Source: Peteryoungia rhizophila (GTDB lineage Bacteria; Pseudomonadota; Alphaproteobacteria; Rhizobiales; Rhizobiaceae). Taken from it: a DNA stretch of 64,000 bases. Within the stretch, counting starts at the first letter, position 1. The number at the start of each line of letters is the position of its first letter. Below are positions 38,008 to 46,174 of the stretch, piece by piece. A program made the position numbers and the translations under genes. The notes beneath the pieces are model-generated. The model saw only the letters and a program-made list of their open reading frames with translations, had not been told where the DNA came from and ran no database searches. The stretch is from positions 62,001 through 126,000 of the forward strand of contig NZ_STGT01000007.1 of the NCBI RefSeq assembly GCF_004912145.1. Direction: 5' to 3'.

Positions 38008-38025
38008 GCTACAGTTTGATGACGT
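38008..38025 (-). promoter_or_regulatory. Candidate PHO box upstream of btaA
   Basis: Read on the minus strand: ACGTCAT-CAAA-CTGTAGC. Compared with CTGTCAT-N4-CTGTCAT it matches at 9 of 14 positions, with exact 4-nt spacing and full GTCAT and CTGT cores. It ends 46 bp before the btaA ATG, a sensible place for a PhoB-activated promoter. Confidence 0.5.
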
Positions 38026-38100
38026 GCGCGGTCGGCGGCGGTAACCGAATTTCAATGCATTTCATACAAATTATCCTCAGTTATTTTAGGGGTGTTTAAC

Positions 38101-39651
38101 ATGATGTTAAGTGAAATCCCGTTCGGCAGGCGGCTGCGTTACGGCCTTGCCGGGCTTTTGGGCGGGTCCGTGGCGCCTGGGGTCATTGCTTTGCCCGCCA
38201 TTTCCGAGGGCGGATTGGCGGCGCTTTCCACAGCTTTGCTCGCCGACTGGCCGGTTCTCACGGCATTGAGCCTGCCTCTGGTCGGCGCTGCACTTGGTTG
38301 GCGAATCGCCGCATGGGAGGCACTTCTGCATGAACGCATCCGTCGGCTCGAAGGGGGCGCGTCGGAGCTTGCTGCAGCATCGCACATTGATCGACTGACC
38401 GGGCTCGGCACGCGACAGGCGCTGACCGCTTTGGGTCGTCCGTCTCGCGGCGCGCTGCTGCTGATTGATCTCGACCGCTTCAAATATGTGAATGACACGC
38501 TCGGGCATGCGGCAGGTGATGCGTTGCTGGTCGCCGTCGCAGATCGTCTGCGCCTGGCAGCCGGGGACGATGCCCAGCTCTTCAGAAACGGCGCCGACGA
38601 GTTTGCCGTCGTGTTGCCAAAGGTGACGCAACGGCCTGTCGCGGAGTTCGTCTGTCTGGAGATCGAACACGCGCTGGCCCAGCCGTTCGATCTTGCCCAT
38701 GGGCGAGTGCTGGCGGGCGTCAGCATCGGTGCGACGCTGATGATGCCACAGGACAAGGATGTCTCATCTGCTCTTCAGCGTGCCGACCTCGCGCTTTATC
38801 GCGCCAAGGAGGTCTTCGGGCCGAGCCACGCCTTCCATGACGAGCAGTTGGCGCGCGAGGTCATGGAGGGGCTGGAACTCGAACGCGATCTGTCGCGTGG
38901 TTTCGTCGAAGGCGAATTCTATCTCGAATATCAGCCGATCGTTGCGGTCGAGAATGGTGATGTTCGGTCGCTCGAGGCGCTGTTGCGCTGGCACCATCCA
39001 CGGCGCGGGCTGATCGCCCCCGACATCTTCATTCCGCTCGCAGAAAAGACCGGCATCATCCAGGTCCTCGGCAAATGGGTCGTGCAGCAGGCCTGTGCCG
39101 CTGCCGTCACCTGGCCGGCCCCGACAGGGGTCAGCGTCAATGTCTCCGGTGATCAGTTCAAGGATCCTCAATTCGTCACGCATATCCTCGATTGCCTGGC
39201 CGAGACCGGGCTTGCGCCCGAGCGCCTGACGATCGAGGTGACGGAAGCCGTGTTTTCGATCGATATCGATCTCGTGTGCAGATGTCTTGCCGAACTCCGG
39301 TCGGGTGGTGTCCGTATCGCGCTCGACGATTTCGGGACCGGATTCTCCTCCATCAACAATCTGAGGCTCTTTCCGCTCGACGAACTCAAGATCGACCGCT
39401 CCTTCGCCCGCCTGATGCTGGAGACGAGCCAGGGCGCCAAGCTGGTCGACCTGATGCACAAACTGTCGGAGACCTTCCAGATCCGCACGACGATCGAGGG
39501 GATCGAGACGAAGAACCAGCTCGACTTCGTCAAGTTGCTCGGGATCGGCGAGGCGCAAGGGTTTCTTTTCTCCAGACCCTTTGCTGCAGCTGACGCTCTG
39601 GGTTACCTGCAGGCGCGGCTGGCCAAGCCCGCCGTCCCAGTCAGTTCTTGA
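38101..39651 (+). CDS. Membrane GGDEF-EAL protein, probable c-di-GMP phosphodiesterase
   Basis: 516 residues from the ATG at 38101 (AGGGGTG 8 nt upstream; a GTG at 38092 is possible). Two N-terminal membrane spans lie around 13-35 and 45-65. The GGDEF domain (about 95-255) has GADEF in place of GGDEF and no visible RxxD inhibitory site, so cyclase activity is doubtful. The EAL domain (about 270-510) keeps LEALLRWHHP, NVSGDQF, IEVTEAVF and DDFGTGFSSINNL with KIDRSF, i.e. all catalytic metal ligands. It likely degrades c-di-GMP, perhaps with GTP regulation by the GADEF domain. Divergent from btaA. Confidence 0.9.
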   Translation: MMLSEIPFGRRLRYGLAGLLGGSVAPGVIALPAISEGGLAALSTALLADWPVLTALSLPLVGAALGWRIAAWEALLHERIRRLEGGASELAAASHIDRLTGLGTRQALTALGRPSRGALLLIDLDRFKYVNDTLGHAAGDALLVAVADRLRLAAGDDAQLFRNGADEFAVVLPKVTQRPVAEFVCLEIEHALAQPFDLAHGRVLAGVSIGATLMMPQDKDVSSALQRADLALYRAKEVFGPSHAFHDEQLAREVMEGLELERDLSRGFVEGEFYLEYQPIVAVENGDVRSLEALLRWHHPRRGLIAPDIFIPLAEKTGIIQVLGKWVVQQACAAAVTWPAPTGVSVNVSGDQFKDPQFVTHILDCLAETGLAPERLTIEVTEAVFSIDIDLVCRCLAELRSGGVRIALDDFGTGFSSINNLRLFPLDELKIDRSFARLMLETSQGAKLVDLMHKLSETFQIRTTIEGIETKNQLDFVKLLGIGEAQGFLFSRPFAAADALGYLQARLAKPAVPVSS

Positions 39652-39708
39652 GACGGCACGGGAAAACATCCCGGGCCTCTCATCCGCATCTTTCGTCTGT
39701 CATCCTTT

Positions 39709-39740
39709 CCTGCTTCCATGATGGCCTGCTTCCATGATGG
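39709..39740. repeat. Exact tandem 16-bp duplication
   Basis: CCTGCTTCCATGATGG occurs twice without spacer (39709-39724 and 39725-39740), just upstream of the serine hydrolase gene. The second copy carries the upstream ATG at 39734. Confidence 0.9.
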
Positions 39741-39757
39741 AAAGTGAGGACGTGCGG

Positions 39758-41125
39758 ATGCATAGAGCGATGAAATGGGGTCTCCGGCTGGCCGTAGCGC
39801 TGGTGGGCATCGTGAGTATAGCGGCCGGCGTGCTCATCGCCTTTCCGCCAGACCTGCTGCGGGTCGGAACCGGGTACGCTGCCAAAATCATCTGCTCCAA
39901 CGTTTTCATTGCCGGTCGCGATGCCGATGAGGTGCTGCGTGACGACGTCCAGGCACCTGGGCATCCGCTTCTGCGGTTGGTGCAAGCGGATGTGGATCTG
40001 GAAGGCGGTCTGGTGCGAACATCCCTGCTTGGGATCGTCGCGCCATCCCGCGCTGTGCATCGGACGGGCCTTGGCTGCGCGACTGTGGCGGATGCGGATA
40101 TCGAGACGGCCCGTCGCCTGACCGCGCCCGTCGCGGAGGCCATGCCGGCCGACGAATCCCTGCCATGGCCGGAAGGCGAGGGAGCCGCAGAAGTAGATCC
40201 TCGACTTTCGGCAATTCTGTCCGATCCCGAGCTGCTCGGCCCATCGGCCCGCGGGGTTGTCGTCGTCAAGGACGGTCGGCTCGTCGGCGAGGCCTATGGC
40301 GCGGGCTTTAACGAACGGACGCCATTGCTTGGCTGGTCGATGACCAAGACAGTCACTGCGGCTCTGGTTGGGTTGATGCGCGAAGAGGGGCGTCTCGACA
40401 TCGACGACCGTGGACTGTTTCCCGAATGGTCGGGCGATGCCCGCCGCGAGATTTCACTTGCCGATCTGCTCGCCATGGAAAGCGGCCTGCGCTTCAATGA
40501 GAGTTATGGCGACGTGACCGACGTCACGCGCATGCTTTATCTCGAGCCGGATATGGGTGCCTATGCCGCTTCGCTCCCCTCGGAGGCGGCACCGGGGATG
40601 CGCTTCAACTATTCGTCCGGTGAAACCGTGCTCATCTCGCGCTACTGGATGTCACGCTTCTCGAACCCGACAGATGCCCTGGCATTTCCGCGACGGGCGC
40701 TTTTCGATGCCATCGGGATGCGCAGCGCCGTACTGGAACCCGATCAGGCGGGCATATTTGCCGGCAGTTCCTACCTCTACGCCACTGCGCGGGATTGGGC
40801 GCGATTCGCCATGCTGATCGCCGAGAACGGGCGTTGGGCAGACCGCCAGGTGCTCAATCCTGCCATCGTTGCGCGGATCGCGGAGCCGAGTGATGCCTCC
40901 GGTGAAGCTTATACCAAGGGGCAAGCATGGCAGAACGGTCCTGGCGGCACGGACCGCGACTATGGTCTGCCGGACGAAACCATCTGGATGTCGGGACATG
41001 ACGGCCAGTCCGCCGCGATCATACCGCCGGAACGGCTGGTTGTCATGAGGCTTGGCCTGACACCGAGGTGGTTGGACTACAGGCCTCAGAGGCTGGTCGA
41101 GGCGGTGCGCAATGCACTGCGCTGA
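39758..41125 (+). CDS. Serine hydrolase, beta-lactamase class C/CubicO family
   Basis: 455 residues from the ATG at 39758, 8 nt after GAGGA (an ATG at 39734 adds eight residues). One N-terminal membrane span (WGLRLAVALVGIVSIAAGVLIAF) anchors a periplasmic domain. Catalytic SxxK appears as SMTK in LLGWSMTKTVTAALVG, the Tyr motif as FNYSSGE, and a C-terminal MSGHDGQ stands for the KTG-like strand. Such proteins include esterases, peptidases and penicillin-recognising enzymes, and are seldom true beta-lactamases. Surrounding wall-hydrolase genes hint at a peptidoglycan-related task, but this is only context. Confidence 0.87.
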   Translation: MHRAMKWGLRLAVALVGIVSIAAGVLIAFPPDLLRVGTGYAAKIICSNVFIAGRDADEVLRDDVQAPGHPLLRLVQADVDLEGGLVRTSLLGIVAPSRAVHRTGLGCATVADADIETARRLTAPVAEAMPADESLPWPEGEGAAEVDPRLSAILSDPELLGPSARGVVVVKDGRLVGEAYGAGFNERTPLLGWSMTKTVTAALVGLMREEGRLDIDDRGLFPEWSGDARREISLADLLAMESGLRFNESYGDVTDVTRMLYLEPDMGAYAASLPSEAAPGMRFNYSSGETVLISRYWMSRFSNPTDALAFPRRALFDAIGMRSAVLEPDQAGIFAGSSYLYATARDWARFAMLIAENGRWADRQVLNPAIVARIAEPSDASGEAYTKGQAWQNGPGGTDRDYGLPDETIWMSGHDGQSAAIIPPERLVVMRLGLTPRWLDYRPQRLVEAVRNALR

Positions 41126-41140
41126 CGCCAGCCGTTGCCG

Positions 41141-42088
41141 TTATTGCATCAGGTGGAGTAGGCCCTTGCGCTTGGCATCGTAGTAGTAGCCTCGTGAGTA
41201 GAGGCGTACGGCTTGGTCGTGGTCGTTGTCGCCAACGACCCAGGCGCCCTTGAGGTATTTGACCGCGTATTTGATGTTTGTTTCGGCATCGAACAGACCG
41301 TCTGCCGGTCCGTCATAGCCCATGGCCTTGGCTGTGTTGTACCGGATCTGCATCAGGCCGTAATTGCCCTTGCTGTAGGCGGCCGGGTTGTAACGGCTTT
41401 CGCGGTGAACGACCCGGTGCACGAGATCGACCGGGATTTCGTAAACCTTCGAATATTTTTCGATCAGCGCGTTGAGGCGCGTCGGTCCTACAGTCTCCGA
41501 CTTGCGTCCGAGGTCGAGCGAGGACGCTGCGCCGGGCGGGGTGGTGTCGAAGGGGTCGCCGAAGCTGGTCATCGCGGTTGCGCGAAGCGGGGCAGCATAG
41601 GCCAGAACCACAGGCTGTTGCTCTGTGGCGGGCGTCGCGGCCGCGGATGCCGAGGTCGTCTGAGGCGCCACGCCGGGTGGGGTGAGCGTCGCTTCGGTGG
41701 AAGCGGCGGCCGCTACCATCTGCTCGGCGCCCGTCGTCGGCTGTGCCGTCACCATGGCCAACGCATCGGTGGCAGCCGTCTGCGGCGCGGTGGGCGAGAG
41801 CGCAGAGGCTTTCAGGGCGGGGATAGGGGCGGCTGTCTCGGTTCCGGGAATGATCGGTGCCGGGCCGGGATTGGCCGCCGCAAGTTCGGTTTGCGTCATC
41901 GCCGTGGCGGCTTCAGCTGCGGTGGCGGCAAGCATTTCCGGTGACTTCGGATTGGCAACCGGTGCGGCGGCCAGGTCAGCCTTCACACTCTCGTCGATCG
42001 CGGTGCATCCGCCCAGCCCAGCCAGGATTGAAGCAGCTATGCAAAGGGCAATGCCGCGGTCTGTTCTGAGGTTCATGCCAATATCCAT
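41141..42088 (-). CDS. Lytic transglycosylase (SLT) lipoprotein with long Ala/Pro/Thr linker
   Basis: 315 residues (ATG at 42088; ATG at 42076 also fits). Lipobox ILAGLGGC places the acylated Cys near residue 28. Residues about 35-190 are a low-complexity Ala/Thr/Pro linker. The SLT domain follows at about 195-310: catalytic Glu in VVHRESRYNPAAYSKGNYGLMQIRYNTAKAMGY and the TNIKYAVKYLKGAW helix. The linker would let an outer-membrane-tethered enzyme reach the wall. Convergent with the serine hydrolase gene, only 15 bp apart. Confidence 0.9.
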   Translation of the reverse strand: MDIGMNLRTDRGIALCIAASILAGLGGCTAIDESVKADLAAAPVANPKSPEMLAATAAEAATAMTQTELAAANPGPAPIIPGTETAAPIPALKASALSPTAPQTAATDALAMVTAQPTTGAEQMVAAAASTEATLTPPGVAPQTTSASAAATPATEQQPVVLAYAAPLRATAMTSFGDPFDTTPPGAASSLDLGRKSETVGPTRLNALIEKYSKVYEIPVDLVHRVVHRESRYNPAAYSKGNYGLMQIRYNTAKAMGYDGPADGLFDAETNIKYAVKYLKGAWVVGDNDHDQAVRLYSRGYYYDAKRKGLLHLMQ

Positions 42089-42207
42089 TACGAGATGCGC
42101 GCGACGTCACCGGCAAATCAGCCGGCGGTTCGTTTCCAATTCTTAATCTATGCGCGACATTGCGGCAAGCTTACGACCGGGCAGGCGCTCCGGACGGGAT
42201 CAGATCC

Positions 42208-42843
42208 TCAAGCTGCGATCTTCCGATAGCCGGCAGTGACTGCCTTGGCGGCGATGAGAACAGTGCCGCCGGAGCGGTTCACCATTCGCCGAACCGCATG
42301 TTTTCTGATGGTTTTCCGGAGCCGTTCGGCGAACAGAGCATAGGGCAGGCATGTCAGGGCCGAGAGAAGGAGGAATATGCCTCCCAAAGTCACCGCTTGG
42401 GGCAGGAACGGGCTCGCCGGCGTCAGAAATTGCGGCAGAAGTGCGGCAACCAGCAGGCTGCCGCGCGGGTCGCGGGTTTCGCTTTGGAAACAATGCACGA
42501 TGACTCGCAGCGGCTTTTCTTCCGGCAGATTGTCGTTGTCGGCGATCGGTTCGCTGCCGGCCGGCGCGCGCGAGAGGCCCAGACTGAACAGCAGCAGGCA
42601 GGCCAGGCCTGCCCATTGCAGGACCGTGAAAGCGGTCGGCGAAACGGAGAGCACCGTCCAGGACAGCGCAAGTGTCGCAACCACGACAATCATGGAGCCC
42701 AGGACCACACCGGGCACGGTGGCGAAGGCGCTCTTTCGGCCGTGTGCCAGCGCATAGGACAGGACCTTGCGCTTCGACCGGCCAGGCACGACCAGAAAGG
42801 TCGTCGCGACTACTGCGAACAGGATCCAGGTAAGTTGGGGCAT
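42208..42843 (-). CDS. LysE/RhtB-family amino-acid exporter-like protein
   Basis: 211 residues from the ATG at 42843, 8 nt after GAGGAG (a GTG at 42852 overlaps that site). About five to six hydrophobic helices are interrupted by a polar loop (SEPIADNDNLPEEKPLR). The fold and length suit LysE exporters, though the classical N-terminal GP...P motif is modified to VVPGRSKR, so it is a divergent member. Substrate unknown. It follows pfp on the same strand. Confidence 0.7.
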   Translation of the reverse strand: MPQLTWILFAVVATTFLVVPGRSKRKVLSYALAHGRKSAFATVPGVVLGSMIVVVATLALSWTVLSVSPTAFTVLQWAGLACLLLFSLGLSRAPAGSEPIADNDNLPEEKPLRVIVHCFQSETRDPRGSLLVAALLPQFLTPASPFLPQAVTLGGIFLLLSALTCLPYALFAERLRKTIRKHAVRRMVNRSGGTVLIAAKAVTAGYRKIAA

Positions 42844-42889
42844 CGCACTCACTCCTCGATCAAGAGGAAGCCAGCTTTCTGCGGCGAGG

Positions 42890-44104
42890 TCAATGGATCG
42901 GACGGTACTTCTGGCCGAGATAGTCCATCACTTCTTTGAACCAGGGCGTACCGAGATTGAACGGCTTGCCCCCCTTGATGCGCGGGAACTCGATGGTACG
43001 CAGGCGACCGCCCTGATCTTCGTCGTGTCCGGTAACGCCGGAGATCTTGTTGAGGCCGCTTTCGACCGCAAGATCGACCATGCTCTGGATAAGGCGCAGG
43101 TCGTCATAATTGGCCGGGGCAGAGCGGGCGTAGTAGCCTGATTTCTGGACCATCGAGCGGTCGGCATCGAGCAGCTTGGCAAAATGCTTCTGGAACCAAC
43201 TGCCGACATTGATCGTGTCGAGTTTCACATGTCCGAAGGCGTCGCGCTTGACCTCTTCGCCGGCGGCCTCGCGTTCGGCGACGATCTCGTCCATGCAGGC
43301 GCCTTCCGAGACGAAGAGGGTGACGAAGCCCGTGCGGTCCATAATGTCCTTCAGACGAGCCGCCTCGGCATGCATGTCGAAATGCGTCTCCGGCAGATAG
43401 AGGCCGTCGATGTTCTTCAGCTCCTGGTTCATCATGAAGCCTTCGATGTATTCGTTGTGCTTGGTGCGCTGCATGTAGGCGCGGGCGGTTGCCGCCGTCA
43501 GCCAGCCGCAGTGACGGCCCATGACTTCATGAATGACCAGCGTGCGCGGGGAGGCGCTCTGCTCGTTCGAGACATGGTCGAAGAAACGTGCGCCGACGTC
43601 GGCGGCGGTCCAGGCGCCGAGCGTCTGTCTAATCGGATAGACATCATTGTCGACCGTCTTCGGCAGTCCGACGACCGTCAGGTCGTAGCCGTTCGCGCCG
43701 AGATAGGCGGCAAGGTCGGCGGCGGTGGTGTTTGTGTCGTCCCCGCCGATCGTGTGCAGGATGGAAACGCCGTCAGCGGCGAGGCGTTCGGCAGCAACGC
43801 GCAGTGGGTTCTCACCCTCCTTGACGAGGCCGCGCTTCACACAGTCGGCAACATTTGTGAGCTTCACACGGCTGTTGCCGATCGGCGAGCCGCCATAGCG
43901 ATGCAGGAGATAGGCCTTCTCGCGCATCTCCTTGGTGATCTCGATCTTGTAGTCCATCAGCAGTCCGCGGAAGCCGGATGTGTACGCGACAAGCTCGACT
44001 TCTGGCGCGATGTCCGTGTAGCGCTCGATCAATCCGCCCACGGCAGACGAGAGACAGGGTGCGAGGCCCCCGGCGGTCAACATCGCGACTTTCTGCTTGG
44101 CCAT
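42890..44104 (-). CDS. pfp: Phosphofructokinase, pyrophosphate-dependent type
   Basis: 404 residues from the ATG at 44104 (ATG at 44107 sits directly on the GAGGAGGA site). GGDDTNTTA replaces the GGDGS of ATP enzymes and PKTVDNDV replaces PGTIDND; both Asp and Lys are hallmarks of PPi-dependent PFK. MGRHCGWLTAATA binds fructose 6-phosphate. The enzyme interconverts fructose 6-phosphate and fructose 1,6-bisphosphate reversibly. Rhizobia mainly use the Entner-Doudoroff route and lack classic PfkA, so this reversible enzyme may serve gluconeogenesis or the pentose pathway. Confidence 0.93.
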   Translation of the reverse strand: MAKQKVAMLTAGGLAPCLSSAVGGLIERYTDIAPEVELVAYTSGFRGLLMDYKIEITKEMREKAYLLHRYGGSPIGNSRVKLTNVADCVKRGLVKEGENPLRVAAERLAADGVSILHTIGGDDTNTTAADLAAYLGANGYDLTVVGLPKTVDNDVYPIRQTLGAWTAADVGARFFDHVSNEQSASPRTLVIHEVMGRHCGWLTAATARAYMQRTKHNEYIEGFMMNQELKNIDGLYLPETHFDMHAEAARLKDIMDRTGFVTLFVSEGACMDEIVAEREAAGEEVKRDAFGHVKLDTINVGSWFQKHFAKLLDADRSMVQKSGYYARSAPANYDDLRLIQSMVDLAVESGLNKISGVTGHDEDQGGRLRTIEFPRIKGGKPFNLGTPWFKEVMDYLGQKYRPIH

Positions 44105-44421
44105 CATTCCTCCTCGGGCATGGTGATCGCCCGTCCGCCGTGTGGTTCAGGTGGCAAATGGATGCGACAGGCAAGACGCGCTGTAAAGCCAAAAAATCAA
44201 GGAAAACGGGCGTTTCGCACGATTCGGCGTGTCGCGTTCGAATATAATCGTTTCAATTGCTGTGCTGCCGGCGGACGCCCTCTGTGGATAAAACCTCGAG
44301 CTTCGGAAGGGGATCCAAATGGGGCGTCTTTAGCGAAATGGATTCAAGATGAAGAAACTTTAATCCTCGGCGAAGGCCGCGCCTTCTTGCTTTTTCTGGT
44401 CTTTTTTGGTCAAGGTTCGTG
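44105..44421. other. 317-bp divergent spacer between pfp and djlA-like gene
   Basis: No protein gene seen. It carries the pfp ribosome site, a perfect TATAAT (44243-44248) facing right with a poor -35, and a terminator-like hairpin at 44372-44395 before the djlA-like start. These bound a possible short transcript, listed separately. Confidence 0.6.
44255..44395 (+). ncRNA. Candidate small RNA or attenuated leader upstream of djlA-like gene
   Basis: Predicted from a -10-like TATAAT at 44243-44248 and a rho-independent-type terminator GAAGGC-cgc-GCCTTC followed by TTGCTTTTT at 44372-44395. No convincing open frame lies between. The terminator stands 27 bp before the djlA-like ATG, so read-through would feed that gene. 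Speculative; ends approximate. Confidence 0.35.
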
Positions 44422-45159
44422 ATGATTTTCGATTTCGCCTGCGAACAAATATCGTCATTCTGGGACCGCTTGCTCGGCGCGATCGGTGATGCGGCCGGCA
44501 ATGTGATCGGCAGTATCGTCGAGGCCGTCCGCACGGCGTTCGAAGGGGATCCCGAAACGCGGCGTCGCGTTTCATTCTCCGTCGCCATCATCGCGCTCTC
44601 CGCCAAGATGGCCAAGGCGGACGGGGTCGTCTCCAATGCCGAAGTCGAGGCCTTCCGCAAGATCTTCGAATTTCCGCCGGAAGAAGCGCGCAACGTCGCG
44701 CGGCTCTACAATCTCGCCCGCCAGGACGTGGCCGGCTTCGAGACCTATGCGAAGAACCTCGCCGGCATGTGCCGGACCTGTGACGACTTCTGCCCGGTGC
44801 TCGAAGACATCATCGATGCACTGTTTCACATCGCCAAGGCCGATGGTCTCGTGCACGAGAAGGAGCTTGCCTTCCTCGCCCGCATTGCGGAGATCTTCGG
44901 TCTGTCCGACGAGCGGTTCGCCTCGATCACCGAGCGCCACATCCATCAGGATGGCGACCCATATGGCGTTCTCGGCGTGAAGCCGTCCGACGATTTCGCG
45001 ACGATCCGCAAGCGCTACCGCGCGCTCGCCGCTGAACATCATCCGGACCGGCTCCAGGCCCGGGGCGTCCCGACGGAGTTTCATGCCGTCGCCAACCATC
45101 GCATGGCCAAGTTCAACGAGGCCTATTCCGCCATCGAGAAAGCGCGCCGGGCGGCATGA
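44422..45159 (+). CDS. DjlA-like co-chaperone: TerB plus DnaJ domain
   Basis: 245 residues from the ATG at 44422 (GTG at 44419 alternative). An amphipathic N-terminus (about 10-40) is followed by a TerB/DjlA helical domain (about 48-165, with KMAKADGVVSNAEVEAFRKIF and a second HIAKADGLVHEKELAFL repeat). A C-terminal J domain (about 180-245) holds the HPD tripeptide in AAEHHPDRLQARG, which stimulates DnaK ATPase. E. coli DjlA has a membrane span that is not evident here. Overlaps the amidase gene by ATGA, an odd but firm coupling. Confidence 0.92.
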   Translation: MIFDFACEQISSFWDRLLGAIGDAAGNVIGSIVEAVRTAFEGDPETRRRVSFSVAIIALSAKMAKADGVVSNAEVEAFRKIFEFPPEEARNVARLYNLARQDVAGFETYAKNLAGMCRTCDDFCPVLEDIIDALFHIAKADGLVHEKELAFLARIAEIFGLSDERFASITERHIHQDGDPYGVLGVKPSDDFATIRKRYRALAAEHHPDRLQARGVPTEFHAVANHRMAKFNEAYSAIEKARRAA

Positions 45160-45917
45160 GTTTCTTCCCGGCCGACTTCGGGCGCGCGGAGGTCTGTCCG
45201 TCGCCCAATCACGGCAAACGTGTCGGCGTTGATCGTCCTGACATTCTCCTTCTGCATTATACGGGCATGCCCTCGGCAGAGGGTGCGCAGGCCTGGCTTT
45301 GCACGCCGGAAAGCCAGGTCTCCAGTCATTATCTCGTCCATGAGGATGGTCGTGTGGTCCAGATGGTGCCGGAAGCCCGTCGCGCCTGGCATGCCGGCAA
45401 GAGCGTCTGGAGCGGTGAGACGGACGTTAATTCCCGCTCGATCGGCATTGAGATCGCGAATGCCGGGCACCCGGCTGGGCTTCCCGATTTTCCCGAAAAG
45501 CAAATCGAATCCGTTATCGAATTGTGTCGCGAATGCGTCAATCGGCACGGGATAGCCCCTGAACGGGTGCTCGCTCACTCCGATGTGGCCCCCATTCGTA
45601 AGCTTGATCCGGGTGAAAATTTCCCCTGGAAGACGCTCCATCAAGGTGGTGTCGGCCATTGGGTGGAGGCGGCTCCGATCGGTGGTGGTCGCTTCTTCCA
45701 GCGCGGCGACAAGGGCCAGCCTGTAGAGGCCTTGCAGTCGATGCTGTCGCTCTATGGTTACGGTATTGAGATCTCTGGTGAATTCTGCGCCCAGACGGAA
45801 GGCGTGGTCGCCGCCTTTCAGCGCCATTTTCGGCAAGCCAAGGTTGATGGTGTCGCCGACAGTTCGACTATCGAGACACTGCATCGCTTGCTGACGAGCC
45901 TGCCGCGTTTCACCTGA
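45156..45917 (+). CDS. N-acetylmuramoyl-L-alanine amidase (AmpD/AmiD type) with PG-binding domain
   Basis: 253 residues. Zinc ligands are visible: His in ILLHYTG (near 33), His in VLAHSDVAP and Asp in IRKLDPGENFPW. A C-terminal PG_binding_1 domain spans about 185-250 (VEALQSMLSLYGYGIEISGEFCAQTEGVVAAFQRHF). No signal peptide, so it probably acts in the cytosol on anhydro-muropeptides during wall recycling, although the wall-binding domain argues for contact with larger fragments. Translation is coupled to the DjlA-like gene. Confidence 0.92.
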   Translation: MSFFPADFGRAEVCPSPNHGKRVGVDRPDILLLHYTGMPSAEGAQAWLCTPESQVSSHYLVHEDGRVVQMVPEARRAWHAGKSVWSGETDVNSRSIGIEIANAGHPAGLPDFPEKQIESVIELCRECVNRHGIAPERVLAHSDVAPIRKLDPGENFPWKTLHQGGVGHWVEAAPIGGGRFFQRGDKGQPVEALQSMLSLYGYGIEISGEFCAQTEGVVAAFQRHFRQAKVDGVADSSTIETLHRLLTSLPRFT

Positions 45918-45947
45918 TTCAGCCTCTCCGGCACCTGCCAAAGGGTC

Positions 45948-45962
45948 ATCGTTGTCAACGAT
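45948..45962. repeat. Short perfect inverted repeat
   Basis: ATCGTTG-T-CAACGAT, 31 bp after the amidase stop, in a 257-bp spacer where I otherwise see nothing. Could be an operator for the downstream transglycosylase gene. Confidence 0.4.
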
Positions 45963-46174
45963 CCCAGCGCCGTTTTGTTGCACCGCCACACGAATTCCTT
46001 ATTGGGCCGCTCTAAGGGACGGGCTGAACGGCGCCAGCGGTTCTCATCAGGACCCGGCGCGAACATCAATTCGAGAGAACCGATACAGGCAGCCCGAGCA
46101 GGGCTCGCGACGCAGAACTGCGTCCGCTTTGACGCGCGCTGATGTCGGTTCCCGACTGGAGACAGAACCTTCTC

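Noticed and set aside
45918..46174. Possible gene or tRNA in the spacer before the second SLT gene
   Set aside because: No cloverleaf, no coding frame with a ribosome site; only a 15-bp inverted repeat is seen.
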